Positions 1 through 6,378 of a stretch of 16,654 nucleotides of DNA are shown here, in pieces. Location: positions 1 to 16,654 of the forward strand of contig SFII01000019.1 of the NCBI GenBank assembly GCA_004555335.1. Direction: 5' to 3'. Each line of letters begins with the position of its first letter. Within the stretch, counting starts at the first letter, position 1. The notes beneath the pieces were generated by a model. That model worked only from the letters and a program-made list of their open reading frames with translations. It was not told where the DNA came from and ran no database searches. Made by a program: the position numbers and the translations under genes. This stretch comes from Coriobacteriaceae bacterium. Lineage in GTDB: Bacteria > Actinomycetota > Coriobacteriia > Coriobacteriales > Eggerthellaceae.

Positions 1-1
1 T

Positions 2-1351
2 AAAGAGGGCATGACGCGCACGCGTCAGCGATTCACCGAGCAGATGAACATGCTGCTCGACCGAGGCCCCGATGTTGACGACGAATTCTGGGACGGTTTG
101 GAAGAAGCCCTGATCATGAGCGATGTGGGCGCGATCACTTCCGCCAACATCGTCTACCGCATGAAGAACGAGGCGAAGCGCCATGCGCTCCCCGATGCCT
201 ATGCGGTCATGGATGCGCTCTCCGACAGGATCGCCGAGCATTTCACGGTCGCGGAAACCAATATCTTCGACGAGAACCCGGTATTGGTGCTGTTCGTGGG
301 TATCAATGGCGCAGGCAAGACCACCACGGTGGGCAAGATCGCCTATGAGGCGAAGGCTGCGGGCCGCAATGTGCTCCTGGGCAGCGCCGACACCTTCAGG
401 GCCGCGGCTATCGAGCAGCTCGAGGAGTGGGGCCGCCGTGCGGACGTGGAAATCGTGGAACGCGAGCGCGGAAGCGACCCTGCGAGCGTGTGCTACGACA
501 CCATCGAGCGCGGCGAGGAAATCGGCGCCGATATGATCCTGATCGACACCGCCGGGCGCCTGCATACCAGCGATGACCTGATGCGCGAGCTGCAGAAGGT
601 CGTGAACGTGGTGCGCAAGCGCTCCCAAATCCCCGTGAAGACCGTGCTCGTCATCGATGCGACGACCGGCCAGAACGGCCTTTCCCAGGCACGGCAGTTC
701 CATAAGGCGCTCGAGCTGGATGCGGTCATCGTGACCAAGCTGGACGGAACGGCGCGCGGCGGCATCGCATTGGCGGTGTCGAGCGAGCTCGAGCTTCCCA
801 TCGCCAAGATCGGTGTCGGCGAGCGACTGGAGGACCTGCAGGATTTCGATCCCCGCAACTTCTCCGCAGCCCTCATCGGCGCGGAGCCCGAGGAAGTGCC
901 CGCCGACGATCAGGACGAATCCCAGCGGGAAGCCGATGTTCGGGATGAACCCGCAGCCGAGCCCGAGGCGCAGGCCCCCGAGGCCGCCGTCGAGCCCGAA
1001 CCCGAGGTTGGGGATGCGATCGATGCCGAACCCGGGCAGGAGCCCGAACCCGATGCGGAGCCCATCGGGGAGCCCGCAGCCGAGCCGGAGGCGGAATGCG
1101 CCCCCGTTCGGGAAGATGGGACGGATGGTGCCTGCAGCATGCCCGAAGCCGACGCGCAGCCCGAAGCTGCCGAGGAGCAGGCGTCCCAGGCCGAGGACGA
1201 CGCCCGGGCTGAAGACGGGCCCTGTGGGGAGCAGGACCCCCAGGAAGATGCGCAAGAGCCTGCGGGCGACGATGATACGCAGGCGGAAGAAGATAAGCCC
1301 GAGAAGGAAGGCGTGTTCAAGCGCCTGTTCCGTTGGGCTGGAAGGAAGTAA
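2..1351 (+). CDS. ftsY: Signal recognition particle receptor FtsY (5' partial)
   Basis: SRP-docking GTPase at the inner face of the membrane; it pairs with Ffh to hand ribosome-nascent chains to SecYEG. Numbering from the Met at base 11: helical N domain 1-90, P-loop GINGAGKTT at 97-105, DTAGR at 179-183, TKLDG at 242-246, GVGERLEDL near 268, and the end of the NG core at about 289 (FDPRNFSAALIG). The frame stays open to the window edge, and the residues before this Met (KEG) followed by MTRTRQRF match the usual first helix of FtsY (LKEG.xRTR), so the true start probably lies upstream and base 11 is internal. Unusually, residues 291-430 form an E/D/P/A-rich tail with about 50 acidic residues and four arginines, ending in the basic amphipathic GVFKRLFRWAGRK. 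ffh follows after 6 nt. Identity is secure; the role of the tail is inference. Confidence 0.95.
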   Translation, partial: KEGMTRTRQRFTEQMNMLLDRGPDVDDEFWDGLEEALIMSDVGAITSANIVYRMKNEAKRHALPDAYAVMDALSDRIAEHFTVAETNIFDENPVLVLFVGINGAGKTTTVGKIAYEAKAAGRNVLLGSADTFRAAAIEQLEEWGRRADVEIVERERGSDPASVCYDTIERGEEIGADMILIDTAGRLHTSDDLMRELQKVVNVVRKRSQIPVKTVLVIDATTGQNGLSQARQFHKALELDAVIVTKLDGTARGGIALAVSSELELPIAKIGVGERLEDLQDFDPRNFSAALIGAEPEEVPADDQDESQREADVRDEPAAEPEAQAPEAAVEPEPEVGDAIDAEPGQEPEPDAEPIGEPAAEPEAECAPVREDGTDGACSMPEADAQPEAAEEQASQAEDDARAEDGPCGEQDPQEDAQEPAGDDDTQAEEDKPEKEGVFKRLFRWAGRK

Positions 1352-1357
1352 CCGAAG

Positions 1358-2785
1358 ATGCTTGATAACCTTTCCGAACGACTTCAGGGTATCTTCTCCG
1401 GCTTGCGCGGCAAGGGCAGGCTGACCGAGGAGGACATCAATGCGGCGATGCGCGAGATCCGCCTCGCCCTCCTGGAGGCGGATGTCAACTTCAAGGTGGT
1501 GAAGTCCTTCATCGCCAAGTGCAAGGACCGCTGCCTCGAGGCCGAGGTGCTCGAATCGCTCACCCCCGCCCAGAACGTCACCAAGGTGGTCCTCGACGAG
1601 TTGACCGCGCTTCTGGGCCGGTCGGAATCCAAGCTGGTGCTGAGCGGACGCATCCCCAACGTTATCATGCTCGTGGGCCTGCAGGGTTCCGGTAAGACCA
1701 CCGCAGCGGCAAAGCTGGCCTATCTGCTCAAGCAGCAGGGCCACAGCCCCCTGCTCGCCGCCTGCGACGTGTACCGTCCCGCCGCAGCCGACCAGCTGCA
1801 GACCTTGGGCGACGAAATGGGCGTGCGCGTGTACAGGGGCGACGGCAAGGACCCTGTGGCAATCGCCAAGGGCGGCGTGCGCGATGCGATCGACAGCATG
1901 CGCGACGTGGTCATCGTGGACACCGCCGGCCGACTGCATGTCGACGAGCAGATGATGCAGGAAGCCGAAGACATCAAGAAGGCCGTGAAACCCGACCAGA
2001 TCCTGATGGTCGTCGACGCAATGACCGGCCAGGACGTGGTGAACGTGGCGGCGGCATTCGCCGAGCGCGTCGACTTCGATGGCGTGATCATGTCCAAGAT
2101 GGATGGCGACGCACGAGGCGGCGGCGCCCTTTCCATCCGCGAGGTCACGGGCAAGCCCATCAAGTTCATTAGCCAGGGCGAGAAGCCCGATTCCCTGGAG
2201 CCCTTCCATCCCGACCGCATGGCCAAGCGCATCTTAGGGATGGGCGACGTCATCAGCCTGATCGAGACCGCGTCGAAGATGAAGGCCGAGGAAATCGAGG
2301 CTGAAACCGCCGAGCGCATGGCCCGTGCGAACCTGAACCTGAACGACTTCTTGGAAATGAACAAGCAGATCCATAAGGTCGGCGGCATCACCAAGCTCAT
2401 CTCCGCCCTGCCCGGCGGAGACCGTGCGCTATCTTCGGGCCAGGTGGACCTGAAAGCCCTCGACCGCATGGAAGTGATTATCCATAGTATGACCAAGCGG
2501 GAGCGCGAGCATCCCGAGATCCTGAACGGAAGCCGCCGCGCCCGCATCGCCCGCGGTGCCGGCGTGACCGTGACGGATGTGAACCAGCTCATCAAGAAGT
2601 TCAATGAGACTAAGAAGATGATGAAGAAGGTCATGCCGCAGGTAAATGCCATGACCGGGGGCAAGAAGGGCAAGAAGGGCAAGAAGGGGCGCCGCCGCGG
2701 CATCCCCGGCATGCCGGGAGGCATGGGCCTTGCCGAGATGCGCCAGCTCCAGCAGATGCTCGAGAAGGGCGATTTCAAGGGCTAG
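1358..2785 (+). CDS. ffh: Signal recognition particle protein Ffh (SRP54)
   Basis: GTPase that binds signal sequences and 4.5S/SRP RNA in the cytosol and docks on FtsY, encoded just upstream. The 475-residue protein has the full architecture: N domain 1-98, P-loop GLQGSGKTT at 107-115, DTAGR at 188-192, SKMDGDARGG at 246-255, and a methionine-rich M domain from about 328 to 430 with the SRP-RNA-binding motif SRRARIARGAG at 392-402. The C-terminus is a K/G-rich linker (435-448) followed by a G/M-rich tail ending LEKGDFKG. The start is supported by AAGGAAG at 1342-1348, 9 nt before the ATG, and the 6-nt gap to ftsY argues for co-transcription. No SRP RNA gene was found in the window. Ordinary length for the family and a secure call. 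Confidence 0.98.
   Translation: MLDNLSERLQGIFSGLRGKGRLTEEDINAAMREIRLALLEADVNFKVVKSFIAKCKDRCLEAEVLESLTPAQNVTKVVLDELTALLGRSESKLVLSGRIPNVIMLVGLQGSGKTTAAAKLAYLLKQQGHSPLLAACDVYRPAAADQLQTLGDEMGVRVYRGDGKDPVAIAKGGVRDAIDSMRDVVIVDTAGRLHVDEQMMQEAEDIKKAVKPDQILMVVDAMTGQDVVNVAAAFAERVDFDGVIMSKMDGDARGGGALSIREVTGKPIKFISQGEKPDSLEPFHPDRMAKRILGMGDVISLIETASKMKAEEIEAETAERMARANLNLNDFLEMNKQIHKVGGITKLISALPGGDRALSSGQVDLKALDRMEVIIHSMTKREREHPEILNGSRRARIARGAGVTVTDVNQLIKKFNETKKMMKKVMPQVNAMTGGKKGKKGKKGRRRGIPGMPGGMGLAEMRQLQQMLEKGDFKG
2660..2686 (+). repeat. Three tandem copies of a 9-bp unit inside ffh
   Basis: The unit GGCAAGAAG occurs three times in a row and encodes GKK-GKK-GKK in the basic linker after the Ffh M domain. 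Being a multiple of three it can expand or contract without a frameshift. Basic, flexible Ffh C-terminal linkers are common, so this is probably just a low-complexity segment. Confidence 0.8.
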
Positions 2786-2849
2786 GGCGTGCTTTTACCG
2801 CCTAAGCCCCCATCCTTTCCGTCCATCTGTGATTGTTTCACGGTGGAAC

Positions 2850-2878
2850 TTGCGCATTTTTGCCAACGAACGTAAAAT
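2850..2878 (+). promoter_or_regulatory. Probable sigma-70-type promoter of the rpsP operon
   Basis: TTGCGC (2850-2855) and TAAAAT (2873-2878) are separated by 17 bp, matching the -35/-10 consensus in an unusually AT-rich patch. It lies in the 161-nt gap between ffh and rpsP, giving a leader of about 60 nt. No clear ffh terminator precedes it, so read-through from ftsY-ffh is also possible. Confidence 0.65.
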
Positions 2879-2896
2879 ATGCAATTGCTGTTTATT

Positions 2897-2910
2897 AGAG
2901 GTAATCCTCT
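2897..2910 (+). other. Small hairpin in the rpsP leader
   Basis: AGAGG-TAAT-CCTCT forms a 5-bp stem with a 4-nt loop in the predicted 5' untranslated region, about 20 nt before the rpsP ribosome-binding site (AAAGGAG, 2931-2937). It has no U-tract, so it is not a terminator. It might be an mRNA stabiliser or regulatory stem, or chance. Confidence 0.3.
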
Positions 2911-2946
2911 GGCATTATTAGTTGAATTCAAAAGGAGTCCATTTCT

Positions 2947-3192
2947 ATGGCAGTAAAGATTCGCCTCGCCCGCCACGGCGCTAAAAAGGCACCTTACTAT
3001 CGCGTAGTCGTTATCGATTCCCGCTCCCGCCGCGAGGGTCGTCCCATCGAAGAAGTAGGCCGCTACAACCCCTGCGTCGAGCCTTCCATGATCAAGCTCG
3101 ACCTGGAAAAGATCGACAAGTGGATTGCAAATGGCGCTCAGCCTACCGACACCGTTGCTCGTCTGATTGAAACCGCCCGCAAGGAAGCTTAA
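2947..3192 (+). CDS. rpsP: 30S ribosomal protein S16
   Basis: Small-subunit ribosomal protein needed for 30S assembly. The 81-residue product has the S16 hallmarks in order: MAVKIRLARHGAKKAPYYR at the N-terminus, VVIDSRSRR with EGRPIEEVGRYNP at about 22-43, then a helix rich in K/D and the segment GAQPTDTVARLI near 63-74. Length is typical for a short S16. The start has a strong ribosome-binding site (AAAGGAG) 9 nt upstream. It opens the rpsP-khpA-rimM-trmD operon behind its own promoter, with only 3 nt to the next gene. By eye its codon choice includes more T-ending codons than neighbouring genes, as expected for a highly expressed gene. Confidence 0.98.
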   Translation: MAVKIRLARHGAKKAPYYRVVVIDSRSRREGRPIEEVGRYNPCVEPSMIKLDLEKIDKWIANGAQPTDTVARLIETARKEA

Positions 3193-3195
3193 GGC

Positions 3196-3450
3196 ATGTC
3201 TGAGCAAAAGCTTGACGCAGCAGGCTTGGTGCGTGTGCTCGTCGAGCCTATCGTCGAGCATAAGGACGAGCTGGAAGTGACCGAATCCGTCATGGAAAAT
3301 GGCGAGATCCTGGTCGAAATCGGCATCAACGAAGAAGATGCCGGCAAGGTCATCGGCCGACAGGGACGTGTGATCAAGGCCATCCGCACTCTTGCATGGG
3401 CTGCAGCGTCTCGTGCCGGCGAACGAGTAGAAGTGGAGCTCATCGACTAA
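3196..3450 (+). CDS. khpA: KH-domain RNA-binding protein KhpA
   Basis: Small RNA-binding protein of the KhpA family (COG1837), which in other bacteria pairs with KhpB/EloR and affects RNA metabolism and cell elongation. The 84-residue protein is a single type II KH domain; its GxxG RNA-contact loop is GRQG at 54-57 within GKVIGRQGRVIKAIR, followed by the helix LAWAAASRAG and a final beta strand ERVEVELID. AAGGAAG at 3181-3187 supports the ATG. It sits between rpsP and rimM, its usual place in Firmicutes and Actinobacteria, and its stop codon directly abuts the rimM start. A link to ribosome maturation is inferred from position; no KhpB partner is in the window. Confidence 0.95.
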   Translation: MSEQKLDAAGLVRVLVEPIVEHKDELEVTESVMENGEILVEIGINEEDAGKVIGRQGRVIKAIRTLAWAAASRAGERVEVELID

Positions 3451-3999
3451 ATGAGCGCATTTGCTCGCGTAGCATTCATTGCGAAAACAAGAAACCTGGA
3501 AGGGAGCGTCGTCGCCACCAGCGCTGACGGCCTCCCTTTCTTGCTGTGCGAAGGCATGGAAGTGCACTTCGTGCCGCCGAGCCTGCGCGGACCGCGAAAC
3601 GCGCGCGTGTCATCCATCCGGCAGATCAGGGAGGATTCCTACGAAGTGTCCTTCGAGGATGTCGAGGGCATCGACGATGCGGAGAAGATCGTCGGCTGCT
3701 ATTGCCTCGCGAAAAGCGACAGCATCCCCGAAATCGACCCCTCGGAAGATCCCCGCATGCTGCTGGGTTTCTCCGTGCAGGACGAAATGCTGGGCGCATT
3801 GGGCCCGGTAACCCAAGTCATGCTCAACCCCGCCCAGGCGATCCTGGTGGTCGAAGGCGACAGGGGAGAGGTGATGATCCCCTTCGTGGACGAGTTCGTC
3901 GAGGGCATCGATATGGAAGCGGAAGTGCTCGAAGTCCGCGTGCCCGCGGGCCTGCTTTCCCTGAACGAGGAAAAGGAGCAGGCAGAAGATGCGCGTTGA
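3451..3999 (+). CDS. rimM: Ribosome maturation factor RimM
   Basis: 16S rRNA processing factor that binds ribosomal protein S19 during maturation of the 30S head. The 182-residue protein has two parts: an N-terminal barrel (about 1-90), where the usual GxIxxxHGxKGEV motif is degenerate (AFIAKTRNLEGSV), and a C-terminal PRC barrel (about 98-172) with LLGFSVQDEMLGALGPV and the recognisable GEVMIPFVDEFVEGID near 140-155. The ATG immediately follows the khpA stop; a GGAG at 3435-3438 is the likely ribosome-binding site, which suggests translational coupling. The 3' end overlaps trmD by 11 nt. The N-terminal half is diverged, but the C-terminal signature and the context next to rpsP and trmD make the call firm. 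Confidence 0.93.
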   Translation: MSAFARVAFIAKTRNLEGSVVATSADGLPFLLCEGMEVHFVPPSLRGPRNARVSSIRQIREDSYEVSFEDVEGIDDAEKIVGCYCLAKSDSIPEIDPSEDPRMLLGFSVQDEMLGALGPVTQVMLNPAQAILVVEGDRGEVMIPFVDEFVEGIDMEAEVLEVRVPAGLLSLNEEKEQAEDAR

Positions 4000-4744
4000 G
4001 ACCCTTTCTACCTTCCCCGACATGTTCTCGTCGGTGATGGGGGCGTCCATGATGCGCATCGCCCAGGAAAAGGGCGCGCTCCAGTTCGTCGCGCACGATC
4101 TGCGCGATTGGACCCATGACCGCCATCGCACCACCGATGACGATCCGTATGGCGGCGGGCAGGGGCTCGTCATGAAGTGCGAGCCCATCTTCGAAGCCTA
4201 CGATTCCATCTGCGAGGCGGCAGGCGGCAAGGCGCCCTACACCATCTTCCTCACTCCCACAGGGGAGCGCTTCGACGAGGCGCTCGCGCTGGATCTGGCC
4301 GAACGCGACCACCTGCTGTTCATCTGCGGCCATTACGAGGGCATCGACGAGCGCTGCTACACGCTTGCCGACCGATGCATCTCCCTGGGCGATTACGTGC
4401 TCACGAGCGGCGAGCTTGCCAGCATGGTGATCATCGATGCGGTCGTGCGCAAGCTCCCGGGGGTGTTGGGCGACGAGGGCTCTGCAGTCGACGAGAGCTT
4501 CTACGACGGATTGCTGGAATATCCCCAGTACACCCGTCCTGCAAGCTATCGGGGCATGGATGTTCCGGAAGTCCTGCGATCGGGCAACCATAAGGCCATC
4601 GAGCAGTGGCGCAGGCAGCAGAGCCTGCTGCGCACCATGCAGATGCGCCCCGATTTGATGGAGACGGCGAATATCACGAAATCGGATGCCGCTTTTCTGA
4701 AAACGATAGCGCAGACGGACGATAACCCGCCGGAAACGGTATAG
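3989..4744 (+). CDS. trmD: tRNA (guanine37-N1)-methyltransferase TrmD
   Basis: SPOUT-class enzyme that uses S-adenosylmethionine to make m1G37 next to the anticodon, preventing +1 frameshifting. The 251-residue protein carries the family series: DLRDWTHDRHRTTDD at 37-51, DPYGGG at 52-57, LTPTGERF at 88-95, CGHYEGIDER at 113-122 and SLGDYVLTSGE at 132-142 (trefoil-knot SAM site), then GLLEYPQYTRP and SGNHKAIEQWRRQQSL. The residue aligning by eye with the catalytic Asp169 of the E. coli enzyme (EDSF) is Glu169 here (DESF). AAGGAG at 3973-3978 precedes the ATG, and the first 11 nt overlap rimM. A strong terminator follows at 4765-4788. The usual downstream rplS is not present. Confidence 0.97.
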   Translation: MRVETLSTFPDMFSSVMGASMMRIAQEKGALQFVAHDLRDWTHDRHRTTDDDPYGGGQGLVMKCEPIFEAYDSICEAAGGKAPYTIFLTPTGERFDEALALDLAERDHLLFICGHYEGIDERCYTLADRCISLGDYVLTSGELASMVIIDAVVRKLPGVLGDEGSAVDESFYDGLLEYPQYTRPASYRGMDVPEVLRSGNHKAIEQWRRQQSLLRTMQMRPDLMETANITKSDAAFLKTIAQTDDNPPETV

Positions 4745-4764
4745 TGAACACTTGCGGAAAAATG

Positions 4765-4788
4765 CAAAAGCGCCATTCGGCGCTTTTG
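4765..4788 (+). terminator. Rho-independent terminator after trmD
   Basis: A perfect 10-bp stem (4765-4774 with 4779-4788) closed by the loop ATTC. It has A's on the left arm and T's on the right arm, so it could work on both strands. It starts 21 nt after the trmD stop and marks the end of the rpsP operon. It also lies inside the region that a TTG start at 4752 would add to lepB, which argues against that start. Confidence 0.85.
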
Positions 4789-4826
4789 TCCGTGAAAGGG
4801 CACGGGGTTTCGAAAGGACGCATTTG

Positions 4827-5387
4827 ATGGAAAGCGAAAACGGCAAGAGGGAGCAGGGGGCGGTTGCGGGCGCAGTCGACTTCCTCGTTACCCTTGCGAT
4901 CGTGGCCGTGGTCGCCTTTGTCCTCAGAACCTTCGTGATCGAGCCCTTCAATATCCCCTCCGGTTCGATGGAAACCACCATCATGACCGGCGATCTGGTC
5001 TTTTCCGAGAAGATCAGCGTGCGCAATGGGGTAGAGGCAGGGCAGATCGTCACCTTCGACGATCCGCAGGGATCCTCGAAGACGCTCATCAAGCGCGTTA
5101 TCGCGACCGGTGGGCAGACCGTCGATCTGGTGGACGGTTCGGTTTCCGTCGATGGCGTCGTATTGGACGAGCCCTATGCAACCGGATACTCGGTGCCGCT
5201 CAAAACCGTGGATGGCGTGCAGATCTCCTATCCCTATACCGTGCCGGAGGGCAGCGTCTGGGTGATGGGGGACAATCGCGAGCATTCCCTTGATTCCAGG
5301 TATTTCGGGCCCATTCCCGAACAGAGCGTGAGTGCCCGCGCCCTGTTCGTGTACTGGCCCCTGGAAAACGTCGGCGTGCTGCATTAG
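4827..5387 (+). CDS. lepB: Type I signal peptidase LepB
   Basis: Membrane-anchored serine protease that removes signal peptides from exported proteins. With the ATG at 4827 the product is 186 residues: a short polar N-terminus, one transmembrane helix at about 14-34 (AVDFLVTLAIVAVVAFVL), Box B PSGSM with catalytic Ser47, the general base Lys89 in LIKRVIATGG, and Box E VMGDNREHSLDSR at 146-158. I chose this start because GAAAGGA at 4812-4818 is well placed 8 nt upstream; an in-frame TTG at 4752 would add 25 basic residues encoded across the terminator stem. The following glyQ starts 49 nt downstream with no terminator between. No clear promoter is visible between the terminator and the gene. 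It fits functionally with the SRP genes at the left end. Confidence 0.95.
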   Translation: MESENGKREQGAVAGAVDFLVTLAIVAVVAFVLRTFVIEPFNIPSGSMETTIMTGDLVFSEKISVRNGVEAGQIVTFDDPQGSSKTLIKRVIATGGQTVDLVDGSVSVDGVVLDEPYATGYSVPLKTVDGVQISYPYTVPEGSVWVMGDNREHSLDSRYFGPIPEQSVSARALFVYWPLENVGVLH

Positions 5388-5436
5388 CGCCGGATCAGCG
5401 TGCAATCAGTCAGTTCAAGATAGAAAAAGGAGAGTC

Positions 5437-6375
5437 ATGGCAACGGAAAGGGCAGCTTTCGGCGGCGAGAACGCGCCGGTACCCAGCTTCCAAGACATCA
5501 TCATGAGCCTTCAGCATTACTGGGCGGCTCAGGGCTGCGTCATCTTGCAGCCTTACGACGGCGCGGTGGGCGCTGGCACCAACCATACGGCAACCACCTT
5601 GCGCTCCCTGGGTCCTGACACCTGGCGCACCGCCTACGTGCAGGGTTGCCGCCGTCCCACCGACGGCCGCTACGGCGAGAATCCCAATCGCCTGCAGTTC
5701 TATTATCAGTTCCAGGTGCTCATGAAGCCCTCTCCCGACAACATCCAGGACCTGTACCTGGGCAGCCTGCGCGCCATCGGCGTCGATCCCGACAAGCACG
5801 ACGTCCGCTTCGTCGAAGACGACTGGGAAAGCCCCACCCTGGGCGCATGGGGCCTGGGCTGGGAAGTGTGGCTCAACGGCATGGAGGTCACCCAGTTCAC
5901 CTATTTCCAGCAGGTGGGCGGCTTCGAGTGCAGTCCCGTCCCCGTCGAGATCGCGTACGGCTTGGAGCGCCTGACCATGTATATCCAGGGCGTCGATTCG
6001 GTTTATGACATCATCTGGGCCCGCGGCGACGACGGCGTGGAATTCACCTACGGCGACGTCTACCTGGAAAACGAGCGCGAGTTCTCCACCTATAACTTCG
6101 AAATCGGCAATACCGAATTCCTCTTCGAGGCATTCAACCAGTACGAGCGCGAGGCCCAGGCGTGCCTGGCGGCGAACCTGCCCCTGCCCGCATACGACTG
6201 GGTGCTCAAGTGCTGCCACACCTTCAACCTGCTGGACGCACGCGGCGTCATCTCCGCGACCGAGCGCATGGCATATATCCTGCGCGTGCGCTCCATGGCA
6301 AAGGATTGCTGCGCTTCATACATGGAAACCGTGGTCGGCATTGCGCCCGCCGTCGAGGAAGGGGAAGGTGAATAG
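5437..6375 (+). CDS. glyQ: Glycyl-tRNA synthetase alpha subunit
   Basis: Catalytic class II subunit of the tetrameric (alpha2beta2) glycyl-tRNA synthetase, which charges tRNA-Gly with glycine using ATP. The 312-residue protein shows the highly conserved GlyQ core: MSLQHYWAAQGCVILQPYD near 22-40, GAGTNHTATTLRSLGP, then YVQGCRRPTDGRYGENPNR, FQVLMKPSP, FVEDDWESPTLGAWGLGWE, and motif 3-like PVPVEIAYGLERLTMY. The ATG at 5437 has an ideal ribosome-binding site (AAAAAGGAGAG, 5424-5434); an in-frame upstream ATG at 5332 lies inside lepB and adds residues with no family match. glyS follows after 3 nt. Most Actinobacteria use a single-chain enzyme, so the two-subunit form points to Coriobacteriia. The tRNA-Gly(TCC) gene at 15323 encodes one of its substrates. 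Confidence 0.98.
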   Translation: MATERAAFGGENAPVPSFQDIIMSLQHYWAAQGCVILQPYDGAVGAGTNHTATTLRSLGPDTWRTAYVQGCRRPTDGRYGENPNRLQFYYQFQVLMKPSPDNIQDLYLGSLRAIGVDPDKHDVRFVEDDWESPTLGAWGLGWEVWLNGMEVTQFTYFQQVGGFECSPVPVEIAYGLERLTMYIQGVDSVYDIIWARGDDGVEFTYGDVYLENEREFSTYNFEIGNTEFLFEAFNQYEREAQACLAANLPLPAYDWVLKCCHTFNLLDARGVISATERMAYILRVRSMAKDCCASYMETVVGIAPAVEEGEGE

Positions 6376-6378
6376 GCG

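Noticed and set aside
910..1320. Minus-strand Ser/Ala/Gly-rich frame opposite the FtsY tail
   Set aside because: It is the complement of a GAG/CCC/GCC-rich low-complexity stretch. Composition alone explains it.
2786..2849. Terminator directly after ffh
   Set aside because: Only a weak GGCG/CGCC pairing with no T-tract is visible. It is not enough to call a terminator.
5332..5436. N-terminal extension of glyQ from the upstream in-frame ATG
   Set aside because: It overlaps lepB, has no ribosome-binding site and adds Cys/Arg-rich residues unlike any GlyQ, while 5437 has an ideal site.
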